35,696 nucleotides of DNA from Planctomycetota bacterium (GTDB lineage Bacteria > Planctomycetota > Planctomycetia > Gemmatales > Gemmataceae). Below are positions 1 to 7,539 of the stretch, one piece after another. Each line of letters opens with the position of its first letter. Position 1 is the first letter of the stretch. Under the pieces are notes generated by a model. It had not been told where the DNA came from and made no database searches. It was given only the letters and a program-made list of their open reading frames with translations. The DNA is taken from assembly GCA_003671255.1 (NCBI GenBank), contig QWPF01000017.1, positions 1 to 35,696 of the forward strand, written 5' to 3'. The translations under genes were made by a program, and so were the position numbers.

Positions 1-45
1 ATTTACTCTTTGTGGTTTTTCAACGGGTTCTGCAGGTTCTTTCAT
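1..45 (-). CDS. possible 5' end of a gene leaving the left edge
   Basis: An ATG at 45 on the minus strand opens a frame that stays open to the window edge and begins M-K-E-P-A-E-P-V-E-K-P-Q. It lies 36 bases downstream of the yceH stop on the same strand, as the next gene of an operon would, and a GTGGA stretch precedes it. Only 15 codons are visible, rich in Pro and Glu, so no family can be named. It may equally be a chance frame. Confidence 0.3.
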   Translation of the reverse strand, partial: MKEPAEPVEKPQRVN

Positions 46-81
46 CTCGTTTTCCACTTTTCATACTGTTAAAAATTTTGA

Positions 82-774
82 TCAAACACCTAGCTGAGTC
101 TTTAGTGCAACAAGCTCTTCTCGAAGGCTTTTAACTTCTTCTTGCAAACCAGAAACCAACTCACGCAACTCTGCTGCGTCACTATTGCGCCTACTACTAT
201 TAGTGCTTGTAGGCTCATCATCAGCAACAACCTGAATCGCAGTACTTCTAATTCTAGCTATTTCATCGTTGGAATGAAACCCATGGGTGACTCTTGCCCC
301 GCGAACACCCTTAGAATCGACCCAAAAAATCAGTTTTCGTGCTGCAAGGGAATCCAATGCTTCGCGTAAATCCTCAAGGGAATCGAAAGTTTCCATTCTG
401 CCTGCCCTCGTGCGTAGCAAGCCTTCCGTTTGCGGCCCTCGCAACAAAAGTTCGCCAAGAACAGACATATCGCGCTTACTTAGGTTCCATTTCGCATACA
501 ACTCATGCTGCCAGCGTTCGACCCGGCCACCGCGCACCATAGAAATCAAACCCTTGGCAATACAATTGCGAATCCCAGATTCAACCTGATAATCCTGCAG
601 ATTCATCACAGGATCACGGTTCGATTTTTGATTAGCAGCATTCACCAAGGCATTCAACGAAAGAGGATAAGCTTCGGGAGTCGTTTTAGCTTTTTCAATT
701 AAAACGCCTAGAATTCTGCGCTCGAGTATATCCAAAGCTGGCCATACTTGCTCCACAACCAGCTCTTTTTCCAT
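82..774 (-). CDS. yceH: YceH family protein (DUF480)
   Basis: The product, 230 residues from the ATG at 774, matches the YceH/DUF480 family along its length. Near the N terminus it has the E-K-x-x-T-T-P-E-x-Y-P-L-S-x-N-A-L stretch followed by N-Q-K-S-N-R-D-P-V-M-N-L, and in the middle L-L-L-R-G-P-Q-T with an R-x-x-R-M element. These belong to the tandem winged-helix fold of the family. The last 35 residues form a leucine heptad coiled coil, as in E. coli YceH. The molecular role is not established; the fold suggests nucleic-acid binding. The frame extends upstream to an ATG at 876, but the extra 34 residues do not resemble the family, so 774 is preferred although its ribosome binding site is weak. 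It is divergent from apgM. Confidence 0.85.
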   Translation of the reverse strand: MEKELVVEQVWPALDILERRILGVLIEKAKTTPEAYPLSLNALVNAANQKSNRDPVMNLQDYQVESGIRNCIAKGLISMVRGGRVERWQHELYAKWNLSKRDMSVLGELLLRGPQTEGLLRTRAGRMETFDSLEDLREALDSLAARKLIFWVDSKGVRGARVTHGFHSNDEIARIRSTAIQVVADDEPTSTNSSRRNSDAAELRELVSGLQEEVKSLREELVALKTQLGV

Positions 775-966
775 GCTGTTTTCTTGATTTTCCACAACTA
801 CATCCTTATTAATTGGTTTCCCTACACTTTTGAAAGTATATTCAAGACTGGGCAGTTGAAGCCATGCTAATTGCATTTATGCACAAAAAGTAAGATACCC
901 ATGGCCCGTAAGCTTCCATAAAACTAAAAAAGAGTGAGATACAACCCCAAAATGCTGGAGTTTCAA

Positions 967-2172
967 ATGGACCTTCATGATTTGATCGTAGAGTTACGCG
1001 AAGTCAATAAATCTAAAATTGTACTACTGGTTGCAGATGGTTTAGGGGGATTACCCATGACTCCGGGCGGAAAAACCGAGCTGGAATCTGCAAGCACCCC
1101 TCATATGGATACTTTGGCAAGAGAAGGCATTTGCGGTATGAGCATACCTGTATTGCCTGGTATCACCCCGGGAAGCGGCCCAGGGCATCTTGGATTGTTT
1201 GGCTATGACCCCCTTAAATATCGCATCGGGCGTGGCATTCTTGAAGCTTTGGGCATCAATTTTGAAGTTGGTAAAAACGATGTGGCTATTCGTGGAAATT
1301 TTTGCACGGTAGATTCCGAAGGCAAAATATCAGATCGTAGAGCAGGCAGGCCCACCACCGAACAATGTGTTGCGATGTGTAAAAAGCTCAAGCAGATCAA
1401 AATCCCTGGAGTCGAGATTTTTGTTGAACCAGTTCGTGAACACCGTTTTGTTGTAGTTTTTCGTGCCCCGGGCCTGAGTGACCGAGTCAACGATACCGAT
1501 CCACAACAAGTTGGTTTAAAACCCTTAACTGCCAAGGGAGAAGACCCAGCTTCGCAGAAAGCTGCGGAAATAACCAATAAGTTTGCTCACGAAGCAAGCT
1601 TGGTACTGGCTCAAGATTCGCCTACAAACATGATCACTCTGCGTGGTTTTGCAACATTCCCCAAAATAGCAACCATGGAACAGGTTTACGGTCTTAAATC
1701 TGCAGCCATCGCTGTTTATCCAATGTACAAAGGCTTGGCACGCCTTGTAGGAATGGACATCTTAAATGCAGGTAACTCTCTTGCGGATCAAGTTGAAACC
1801 CTCAAGAAATCTTGGAATGATTACGAATTCTTCTTCCTGCATTACAAGTACACCGATAGCACCGGAGAAGATGGAAATTTTCAGGCCAAAGTCGAAATGA
1901 TTGAAAAGCTAGATGCAGCCATCCCTGGAATCAAAGCATTAAAACCCGATGTCTTTATCATTACAGGAGACCACAGCACGCCAAGTAAACTCAAGAGTCA
2001 TAGTTGGCATTCAGTACCAACCTTGATATCTTCGCCAAGTTGCAGGACTGATGGGGTGACAGAATTTGGTGAATCCTATTGCCTACAAGGGGGATTGGGG
2101 CATTTCGAAGCCAAATATTTGATGAGCCTTGCAATGGCCCATGCGGGAAAACTCGGGAAATACGGTGCGTAA
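967..2172 (+). CDS. apgM: 2,3-bisphosphoglycerate-independent phosphoglycerate mutase, archaeal type
   Basis: Interconverts 3-phosphoglycerate and 2-phosphoglycerate in glycolysis and gluconeogenesis. The protein belongs to the alkaline-phosphatase superfamily aPGAM branch rather than the GpmI branch. The N terminus carries the metal site V-A-D-G-L-G-G. The family block P-G-I-T-P-G-S-G-P-G-H-L-G-L-F-G-Y-D-P follows, where a Ser or Thr forms the phosphoenzyme. Further on, H-Y-K-Y-T-D and I-T-G-D-H-S-T-P give later metal ligands, and a final H-S-W-H-S-V-P segment is present. At about 400 residues the length fits the family. The ATG at 967 is chosen because GGAG lies 6-7 bases upstream; a GTG at 934 and an ATG at 952 are in frame but less well supported. 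A strong hairpin follows the stop. Confidence 0.95.
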   Translation: MDLHDLIVELREVNKSKIVLLVADGLGGLPMTPGGKTELESASTPHMDTLAREGICGMSIPVLPGITPGSGPGHLGLFGYDPLKYRIGRGILEALGINFEVGKNDVAIRGNFCTVDSEGKISDRRAGRPTTEQCVAMCKKLKQIKIPGVEIFVEPVREHRFVVVFRAPGLSDRVNDTDPQQVGLKPLTAKGEDPASQKAAEITNKFAHEASLVLAQDSPTNMITLRGFATFPKIATMEQVYGLKSAAIAVYPMYKGLARLVGMDILNAGNSLADQVETLKKSWNDYEFFFLHYKYTDSTGEDGNFQAKVEMIEKLDAAIPGIKALKPDVFIITGDHSTPSKLKSHSWHSVPTLISSPSCRTDGVTEFGESYCLQGGLGHFEAKYLMSLAMAHAGKLGKYGA

Positions 2173-2197
2173 AAAGGATCTCTATAAACTTAAGAAT

Positions 2198-2231
2198 CTA
2201 TCGCCTTTGCAATTAGCTTGCTAGGCGATAG
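2198..2231. terminator. bidirectional terminator hairpin between apgM and prfB
   Basis: A perfect 9-base stem, CTATCGCCT at 2198-2206 with AGGCGATAG at 2223-2231, encloses an inner GCAA/TTGC pairing. It is followed by GTTTTAGTTTT on the plus strand. It lies midway between two convergent stops and could end both transcripts. Confidence 0.75.
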
Positions 2232-2253
2232 GTTTTAGTTTTCAGAGTATCAA

Positions 2254-3403
2254 TTAAAGATCGTCATCATTAATCTTGGGTAAAGGTCTCGAAGCTTGTT
2301 TTTTATTTACCTTCTCAGCTTTCAAGCGCAAAAAAGCCTGTATAAAAGCTGTAATCGCACCATCAAGAACCTCAAAAACTTGTGCGGTATGGTGCTCGGT
2401 TCGAACATCTTTTGCAAGCGTATAAGGCTGCAAAACATAATTGCGAATCTGGTAACCCCAGGCTACCTCGCCCTTTTCATCGTAAAGCTTTTCGACCTCT
2501 GCTTTTCTTTTTTGCTCTTCAATTCGATAAAGCTTTGCCTTTAACAGCTTCATCGCAAGATCATCATTTTTATGCTGGCTTCTTTCGCTACGGCTTTCCG
2601 CAGCAATCCCCGTAGGTAAGTGGATATATCGTACACCACTTTCGGTTTTATTCTGATGCTGCCCACCCGGGCCACCGCTTCGAAAAGTCTGCCTTTCCAA
2701 ATCATCCGAATGTATTTCGATATGAATATTCCCATCGATCTCAGGCATCACATCGACCGCTGCAAACGAAGTATGCCTCTTGGCGTTGGAATCAAACGGG
2801 CTGATCCTTACAAGGCGATGCACACCCGCTTCACTTTGAAGATTCCCGTAAGCAAAATCGCCTAAAATATGAAGGGTTGCATTTCTAATACCTGCCTCTT
2901 CATTTCGAAGTTCATCCACAATCTCGGTTTTATAACCATTTCTTTCGGCCCAGCGGGAATACATGCGTAACAACATTTGTGCCCAATCACACGCCTCGGT
3001 ACCACCTCCGCCGGCCTGAATTCGCAGGTATGCATTACTGGCATCTTGCGGCCCATTCAGCATCGATCGAAGTTCAAATTCTGCAAGATTGGTGTCAGCT
3101 TTATCTAACTCCGCAGCGAGATCGAGCTCCAATGAGACTTCTTCTGCGCAAAGCTCCGCAAGGGCACCAATATCCAAATTGGCAGCTTCGATTTCCTCAT
3201 AAGGCTTCAATAAGCCATTGAGCGGTTTTAATGAATTAATCGTTTGCTGGGCTTTCTCTTGATTGTTCCAAAAATCACCTGTGCCCATAAGATCTGTTAA
3301 AGTTTGTCTTTGTATTTTTTTTCCTGCAATGTCAAAGAGAGTCCCGTAGCTGGGTCAACCTGATGGTAAGATTTTCTACGCGCCTTTTCAATTCACTATT
3401 CAT
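2254..3403 (-). CDS. prfB: peptide chain release factor 2, with programmed +1 frameshift
   Basis: Recognises UGA and UAA and triggers peptide release on the ribosome. The main frame (from 3288 down to 2254) carries the RF2 stop-codon recognition motif S-P-F inside I-S-P-F-D-S-N-A-K-R-H-T-S-F, and the catalytic G-G-Q inside G-G-P-G-G-Q-H-Q-N-K. The true N terminus is upstream in another frame. An ATG at 3403, with AAGGG 7 bases before it, reads 23 codons into the canonical slippery site CTT TGA C at 3337-3331. A +1 slip continues as D-I-A-G-K-K-I-Q into the main frame. The joined product is 382 residues; RF2 is usually about 365. The in-frame TGA makes synthesis autoregulatory: low RF2 favours slippage. 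The stimulatory SD-like element is weak here (CGGGAC). Annotating only the main frame would lose 38 residues. Confidence 0.95.
3331..3337 (-). promoter_or_regulatory. prfB: prfB programmed frameshift site CTTTGAC
   Basis: On the minus strand the sequence is CTT TGA C, with the TGA as codon 24 of the upstream frame. This matches the E. coli prfB slippery site exactly. Reading resumes at GAC in the +1 frame and stays open into the RF2 body. The upstream SD-like stretch is only CGGGAC, weaker than the AGGGGG of E. coli. Confidence 0.92.
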
Positions 3404-3530
3404 ACTGCAGCCCTTCGATAATGCAGGAATTTAATTCCCTAAACAAAAAGTAATATGAATCTGACCTATGTTCTCATATTATCATACTATTAGGAACCAC
3501 CACTAGATCCTCACCTAAAGGTTAACTGCA

Positions 3531-4265
3531 ATGGAATTTCAAGGAAAAACAATTTTGGTAACTGGCGGCGGCAGCGGTATCGGTCTGGCTTCTGCTCAAT
3601 CATTTCACAATCTTGGTGCAAAGGTTGCCATTTGTGGAAGGAACAAAGCCAAACTAGACAAAGCTGCTGAACATATTTCAAAATCCAAGGAAAGAATTCT
3701 GCCTTTGGTTTGTGATGCTGGCCAACCAAAAGAAGTTGAAAACACAATCAGTTCTACAATAAAAGCGTTTGGCCCCATCGATATTCTGGTGCATTGTGTT
3801 GGTATGAATGTTAAAGAACGATCCTTTCAAGAGCTAAACCCGGAGAGTTGGAGATCTTTGGTGGAAGGGAATTTAGACAGTGCCTATTATGTGTTTCATG
3901 AAGTTTTAAAAGGGATGAGACCCAGAAAAACCGGTTTGGTGATTGTTGTAAACTCCATTTCTGGATTACGAGGAAACCCTTTGGGCGGGCCTGGTTATGT
4001 GGCTGGGAAGTTCGGGCTTAATGGTTTGGTGGTTGCAACCGCTGCTGAAGAATCCAAAAACAACATCCGCTTCTGCAGTATTTTTCCGGGCGAAGTAAAC
4101 ACACCTATTCTTGAAGCCAGGCCTAATCCTGTTTCTGAAGAACATAAAAAATCGATTTTGCAACCTGAAGATGTTGCTCAAAGTGTTTTATTTGTAGCTA
4201 GATTACCCGAGCATGTGGTGATTCCAGAACTTATCATCATTCCTTCAAAAGCTACTTATATCTGA
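3531..4265 (+). CDS. SDR family NAD(P)-dependent oxidoreductase
   Basis: A classical short-chain dehydrogenase/reductase of 244 residues, cytosolic. The dinucleotide-binding motif T-G-G-G-S-G-I-G is at residues 11-18. C-G-R-N at 35-38 suggests NADP preference. The catalytic set is Ser142 (in N-S-I-S-G), Tyr156 and Lys160 (Y-V-A-G-K). The usual N-N-A-G stretch is replaced by H-C-V-G-M-N at about 88-93. A P-G element after strand 6 (F-P-G-E-V-N-T-P) completes the fold. Substrate cannot be told from sequence. AAAGG sits 9 bases before the ATG. The gene stands alone, divergent from prfB and convergent with the PP2C gene, with only 15 bases between the stops. Confidence 0.9.
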   Translation: MEFQGKTILVTGGGSGIGLASAQSFHNLGAKVAICGRNKAKLDKAAEHISKSKERILPLVCDAGQPKEVENTISSTIKAFGPIDILVHCVGMNVKERSFQELNPESWRSLVEGNLDSAYYVFHEVLKGMRPRKTGLVIVVNSISGLRGNPLGGPGYVAGKFGLNGLVVATAAEESKNNIRFCSIFPGEVNTPILEARPNPVSEEHKKSILQPEDVAQSVLFVARLPEHVVIPELIIIPSKATYI

Positions 4266-4280
4266 TTGCAAAACGGCGGT

Positions 4281-5036
4281 TCAGGCTTCAACAACTTCAA
4301 CAATGATAGCTGATGTATTGTCGGTTGATCCGTTTTTTAAAGCAATCTGGCAAAGTTTAGGGGCAAGACCTTCCAAAGGTTCTGTTGCTAGATAATTTTG
4401 AAGATCAGCAGAACTTATACTACCCGACAAACCATCAGAACAAATCAAGTACCTTTGCCCAGGTTTAAGATGATGGATAAAGACATCTGGGCCGCCCGTA
4501 AGATCTTTTGAACCCAGATATTTATAAATCCGATTTCGAAATGGGTGGGTAGCAACTTGTGCCAGTGTGATTGAACCCGCAATATAAAGCGCATGAGCAA
4601 AGGAATGATCCGCTGTTATCAAGGATAATTTTTGATCTTCCAATACATAGCACCTGCTATCACCAAGATTAGAAATCAATACATTTGGGCTATTCTCACG
4701 GTAAAACAACCCCACCATCGTGGTACCCATGTTTGAAAATTTCGGGTTGCTTCGGGATAAACTCAACAAGGATTCGTTGGCAGAAATGTAACCCTGTTGA
4801 ATAAGTGCGGTATCCCCGCCTTCTGAACCGTCCAAAAATGGCCCTTGGGCAAAAATCTCTTCTTCGATACTTTTCATGGATTCTACACTTGCCACTTCGC
4901 CAGATGCATGGCCACCCATACCATCAGCCACCAATGCCAAAAACAATCCATCAGAATTGATGCATTTTATAGCGTCTTCGTTGTTGGAACGAAGACCCTG
5001 AACTGATTCAGAAGAAACTTTGAACTCAATCGGCAT
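4281..5036 (-). CDS. PP2C-type protein serine/threonine phosphatase
   Basis: A metal-dependent phosphatase of the Stp1/PrpC type that removes phosphate from Ser/Thr, commonly opposing Hanks-type kinases. Every family motif is visible in order: R-S-N-N-E-D near the N terminus, V-A-D-G-M-G-G-H-A-S-G-E, G-T-T-M-V-G, N-L-G-D-S-R, L-I-C-S-D-G-L-S-G and the terminal D-N-T-S-A-I-I-V. The Asp residues of these motifs bind the two metal ions. There is no membrane segment, so it is cytosolic. No kinase gene lies in the window, but an FHA phosphothreonine reader is encoded at 31483-31899. The ATG at 5036 gives the usual N terminus; a GTG at 5054 would add six residues, and neither has a clear ribosome binding site. 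Confidence 0.92.
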   Translation of the reverse strand: MPIEFKVSSESVQGLRSNNEDAIKCINSDGLFLALVADGMGGHASGEVASVESMKSIEEEIFAQGPFLDGSEGGDTALIQQGYISANESLLSLSRSNPKFSNMGTTMVGLFYRENSPNVLISNLGDSRCYVLEDQKLSLITADHSFAHALYIAGSITLAQVATHPFRNRIYKYLGSKDLTGGPDVFIHHLKPGQRYLICSDGLSGSISSADLQNYLATEPLEGLAPKLCQIALKNGSTDNTSAIIVEVVEA

Positions 5037-5229
5037 CCGTAATAATAATCCCACAAAACAATGGTATCCAACATATTCATTAACATGAATATTGATAAAT
5101 TACTATTGCTAATTATTATTCGTGAGGACTCGGTTTCAAAGCAAATTTACAAAAGAATTGGCCAATTTATTGTTCGATGCATCAATTGTTCTTGCTAAGA
5201 TGTATTATTATTCAGCAAGGAGGATAATT

Positions 5230-5631
5230 ATGCCTGTCGAAATGGGACTTAGAAGAATCATCATTAGTGAAATTCATGAACAACAAGTCATTGTTTTAAA
5301 AGAATTAGAAGGCGACAGAAGCTTCTCCATTCAAATCGGTATTTTTGAAGCTACTAGCATTGATCGCAAAATTAAAAAGATTCCATCACCCAGACCTCTT
5401 ACCCATGACTTATTATGCCAAACAATCACAAACCTTGGAGGAGAACTTCAAGAAATTCAAATTAACGAACTTAAGGACAAAACTTACTTCGCCACACTTA
5501 AGATCAGGCAAAATGGGAAGTTTGTGAAAGTTGACTGCAGGCCCAGTGATGCCATCGCCTTGGCGGTCACCATGAATGTTCCTATTTTTGTTTTTGAGCA
5601 GGTTTTAGAGCAAATAAGCGAAGATATTTGA
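5230..5631 (+). CDS. bifunctional nuclease family protein (DUF151/BFN)
   Basis: A 133-residue protein with the BFN/DUF151 domain along nearly its whole length. Recognisable parts are the N-terminal M-G-L-R-R-I-I-I-S-E segment, the R-P-L-T-H-D-L-L core and the C-terminal D-C-R-P-S-D-A-I-A-L-A-V motif with its conserved acidic and Ser residues. Family members have been described with DNase/RNase activity, but in vivo roles are poorly known. The start is fixed by AAGGAGG at 5217-5223, six bases before the ATG; the frame runs further upstream to 5122 without support. It is divergent from the phosphatase gene and followed by a hairpin-bearing spacer before lpxA. Confidence 0.9.
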   Translation: MPVEMGLRRIIISEIHEQQVIVLKELEGDRSFSIQIGIFEATSIDRKIKKIPSPRPLTHDLLCQTITNLGGELQEIQINELKDKTYFATLKIRQNGKFVKVDCRPSDAIALAVTMNVPIFVFEQVLEQISEDI

Positions 5632-5767
5632 GCGCTTTGCCTTATTTCAACCAAGATTCACAATTCTTTTGACCAAAAGTTAAGCTTATTCTTTCATCAT
5701 CCGATAAAAATGGTCTAGATCGAATCGGCGAAAAGCCTTATACGATCATTCCTTGAAGCAGCTGAAT

Positions 5768-5788
5768 CTAAACTTTTGCTAAGTTTAG
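5768..5788 (+). terminator. hairpin in the spacer before lpxA
   Basis: CTAAACTT at 5768-5775 and AAGTTTAG at 5781-5788 form a perfect 8-base stem with a 5-base loop. It is followed by TTCATTTTC rather than a clean T tract. It may be a weak terminator for the nuclease-family gene or a leader hairpin for lpxA, whose start is 54 bases on. The rest of the 210-base spacer shows nothing I can name. Confidence 0.4.
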
Positions 5789-5841
5789 TTCATTTTCAAC
5801 TCTGCTTTATTATTTGAGTTTGGTTTTTGGGGGATATCTTA

Positions 5842-6651
5842 ATGCCTGTTTCTTCAACCGCGAGAATTCATCCTAGTGCAATTATCTCATCCGACGCCGA
5901 GATCGGCGAAAATGTGGAAATTGGCGCTCTAGCCATTATTGATGGCCCGGTCAAAATTGGCCACAGCACCATCATCAAACCGGGCGCAAAATTGTTTGGC
6001 AACCTTTCTTTAGGCTCTAAAAACATCGTTTACAGCGGTGCTATTCTTGGCGAAGCACCACAACACATGAAATATGATGGGGAACCCACTCGAACCATCA
6101 TAGGCAACAACAACATTATTCGGGAAGGGGTTACTGTTCATCGGGGAACTACCTCTTCAAATGAAACAGTTATTGGAAGTGGAAACTTTTTGATGGCTAA
6201 CAGCCATGTTGCCCACGATTGCAGGGTTGGTAATGGTTGTATTCTCGCAAATGGTGCACTCATGGGAGGCCATTGCGTAATGGAGGATGGCGCTTTCATA
6301 TCTGGAAATAGTGCTGTTCATCAATTTGCCAAAATTGGAAGGTTGGCGCTTTTAAGTGGCGTTTCAGCCACCACTAAAGACATTCCCCCTTTTATCATAG
6401 TACAGCGAATTAATGTGGTTTCTGGAGTCAATGTAATAGGAATGCGTAGAGCTGGAATTTCGCATACGAATATTGATGGGATACGAAAAGCATTCCAAAT
6501 CATTTATCGCGATGGCTTGCTTTTGCCCCAATCACTTCTCAAGGTTGAAAAAGAATTGGGACACATCCCTGAAGTTGCAGAATTCATTGCTTTTACTCGT
6601 GCTGCTACCAGAGGAATCAGCCTCGAAACCAACAGACTTGAAGCGGCTTAA
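5842..6651 (+). CDS. lpxA: acyl-ACP--UDP-N-acetylglucosamine O-acyltransferase
   Basis: First step of lipid A synthesis: transfer of a 3-hydroxyacyl chain from ACP to UDP-GlcNAc in the cytosol. The 269-residue protein (E. coli 262) has the left-handed beta-helix hexapeptide pattern over about residues 5-190 and then a helical C terminus. The catalytic His falls at residue 125 (N-S-H-V-A-H-D), the same number as in E. coli, and R-E-G-V-T-V-H-R-G-T aligns with the substrate-binding loop. The start at 5842 has GGGGGA about 8 bases upstream. The stop codon overlaps that of the next, convergent gene. Its presence argues for a lipid A-bearing outer membrane. No other lpx genes are in view. Confidence 0.95.
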   Translation: MPVSSTARIHPSAIISSDAEIGENVEIGALAIIDGPVKIGHSTIIKPGAKLFGNLSLGSKNIVYSGAILGEAPQHMKYDGEPTRTIIGNNNIIREGVTVHRGTTSSNETVIGSGNFLMANSHVAHDCRVGNGCILANGALMGGHCVMEDGAFISGNSAVHQFAKIGRLALLSGVSATTKDIPPFIIVQRINVVSGVNVIGMRRAGISHTNIDGIRKAFQIIYRDGLLLPQSLLKVEKELGHIPEVAEFIAFTRAATRGISLETNRLEAA

Positions 6652-6911
6652 CCTTTTGCTTCTAATTCCTTAACAAGTTGAGCCAATAGTTCTGGCTTAT
6701 CTTGTTCCACCAAGTGCTTGATTCTTGACTCAGGAATTTCAAGCTTTTTCATCGTTTCGATTATGGTGCCCCACACCTTTTCTCGTTTTTTACCGCTACT
6801 TAAATACAATTCACCCACGAGTTCGGCCAATCGTTCGTGTGCGATGGGGTTTTGGTTATCGTAAAATCGTTTGATTACTTTTTGCTGATAGGGGCTAAAA
6901 TCGCGTGCCAC
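6648..6911 (-). CDS. small conserved-type protein of unknown function
   Basis: An 87-residue, highly charged soluble protein beginning with GTG at 6911, preceded by AAGGGAG, a good ribosome binding site. It is predicted helical throughout: an N-terminal F-S-P-Y-Q-Q-K-V-I-K-R-F-Y-D-N segment, a middle H-E-R-L-A-E-L-V-G-E-L-Y stretch and a C-terminal Leu/Glu helix. I associate this type with planctomycetes, where such proteins are annotated as hypothetical; I cannot name a function. The stop codon TAA (6650-6648) overlaps the lpxA stop through a shared TTAA, so the two genes converge with a 4-base overlap. No signal peptide or membrane segment. Confidence 0.75.
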   Translation of the reverse strand: MARDFSPYQQKVIKRFYDNQNPIAHERLAELVGELYLSSGKKREKVWGTIIETMKKLEIPESRIKHLVEQDKPELLAQLVKELEAKG

Positions 6912-7078
6912 TTTAAATACTCCCTTACCTAATTTCTTGACTCAAGGATTCCTTCCTAAACTCTTAGATTGATTATATACCATAGAAACACTTTTGCGAT
7001 AAATTTGATTTTCCAGTTTTTCTATAAAATTGTATACTTCGCTTGGTTTCTAAAGGTGTTGGTAACGGAGTTTTTACC

Positions 7079-7516
7079 TTGCGTGCCTTAATTCAACGCG
7101 TATCTATGGCCAAAGTCACTGTTGACAACCAGATTTTAGGGCAAATCCAAAATGGATTACTCATCCTTTTAGGAATAACCCATGGCGACACCGAAGAAAA
7201 AGCAGCTTGGCTCGCTGAAAAAGCAGCTAGTTTGAGGGTATTCCCCGATGCAAACGGAAAAATGAATCTCGATCTAGTGGAATCAGGGGGGGCCATCTTG
7301 GTGATCAGTCAATTCACGCTTTATGGCGATTGCTCAAAAGGTCGAAGGCCAAGTTTCATAAACGCAGCTAGGCCTGAGGTAGCTGAACCTTTGTACGAGC
7401 ATTTCATTCGAAAATTAAGATTACTGGGAATTACCACCCATACTGGAAAATTTGGCGTTGATATGAAAGTTGAACTGGTTAATGATGGGCCTGTAACCTT
7501 AATTGCCGATGCCTAA
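7079..7516 (+). CDS. dtd: D-aminoacyl-tRNA deacylase
   Basis: Hydrolyses D-aminoacyl-tRNAs (and Gly mischarged on tRNA-Ala), protecting translation from D-amino acids. From a TTG start at 7079 the protein is 145 residues, the same length as E. coli Dtd, and begins with the family sequence R-A-L-I-Q-R-V. CGGAG lies 8 bases before this TTG. The frame extends upstream to 7043 but the extra 12 residues are not family-like. Both active-site motifs are present: S-Q-F-T-L-Y-G-D and, at the C terminus, N-D-G-P-V-T with the cross-subunit Gly-cisPro. It heads a unit with two amino-acid permeases 23 bases downstream, which suggests a link to amino-acid uptake. Confidence 0.93.
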   Translation: MRALIQRVSMAKVTVDNQILGQIQNGLLILLGITHGDTEEKAAWLAEKAASLRVFPDANGKMNLDLVESGGAILVISQFTLYGDCSKGRRPSFINAARPEVAEPLYEHFIRKLRLLGITTHTGKFGVDMKVELVNDGPVTLIADA

Positions 7517-7539
7517 AGCACTAAAAATGGAGTAGCACA

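Noticed and set aside
5122-5229. Upstream extension of the bifunctional nuclease-family gene
   Set aside because: The 36 extra residues do not resemble the family, and AAGGAGG directly precedes the ATG at 5230.
6994-7028. Possible sigma-70 promoter before dtd (TTGATT and TATAAA)
   Set aside because: The spacing is about 9 bases for one candidate -35 and 23 for another, both outside the usual 16-18.
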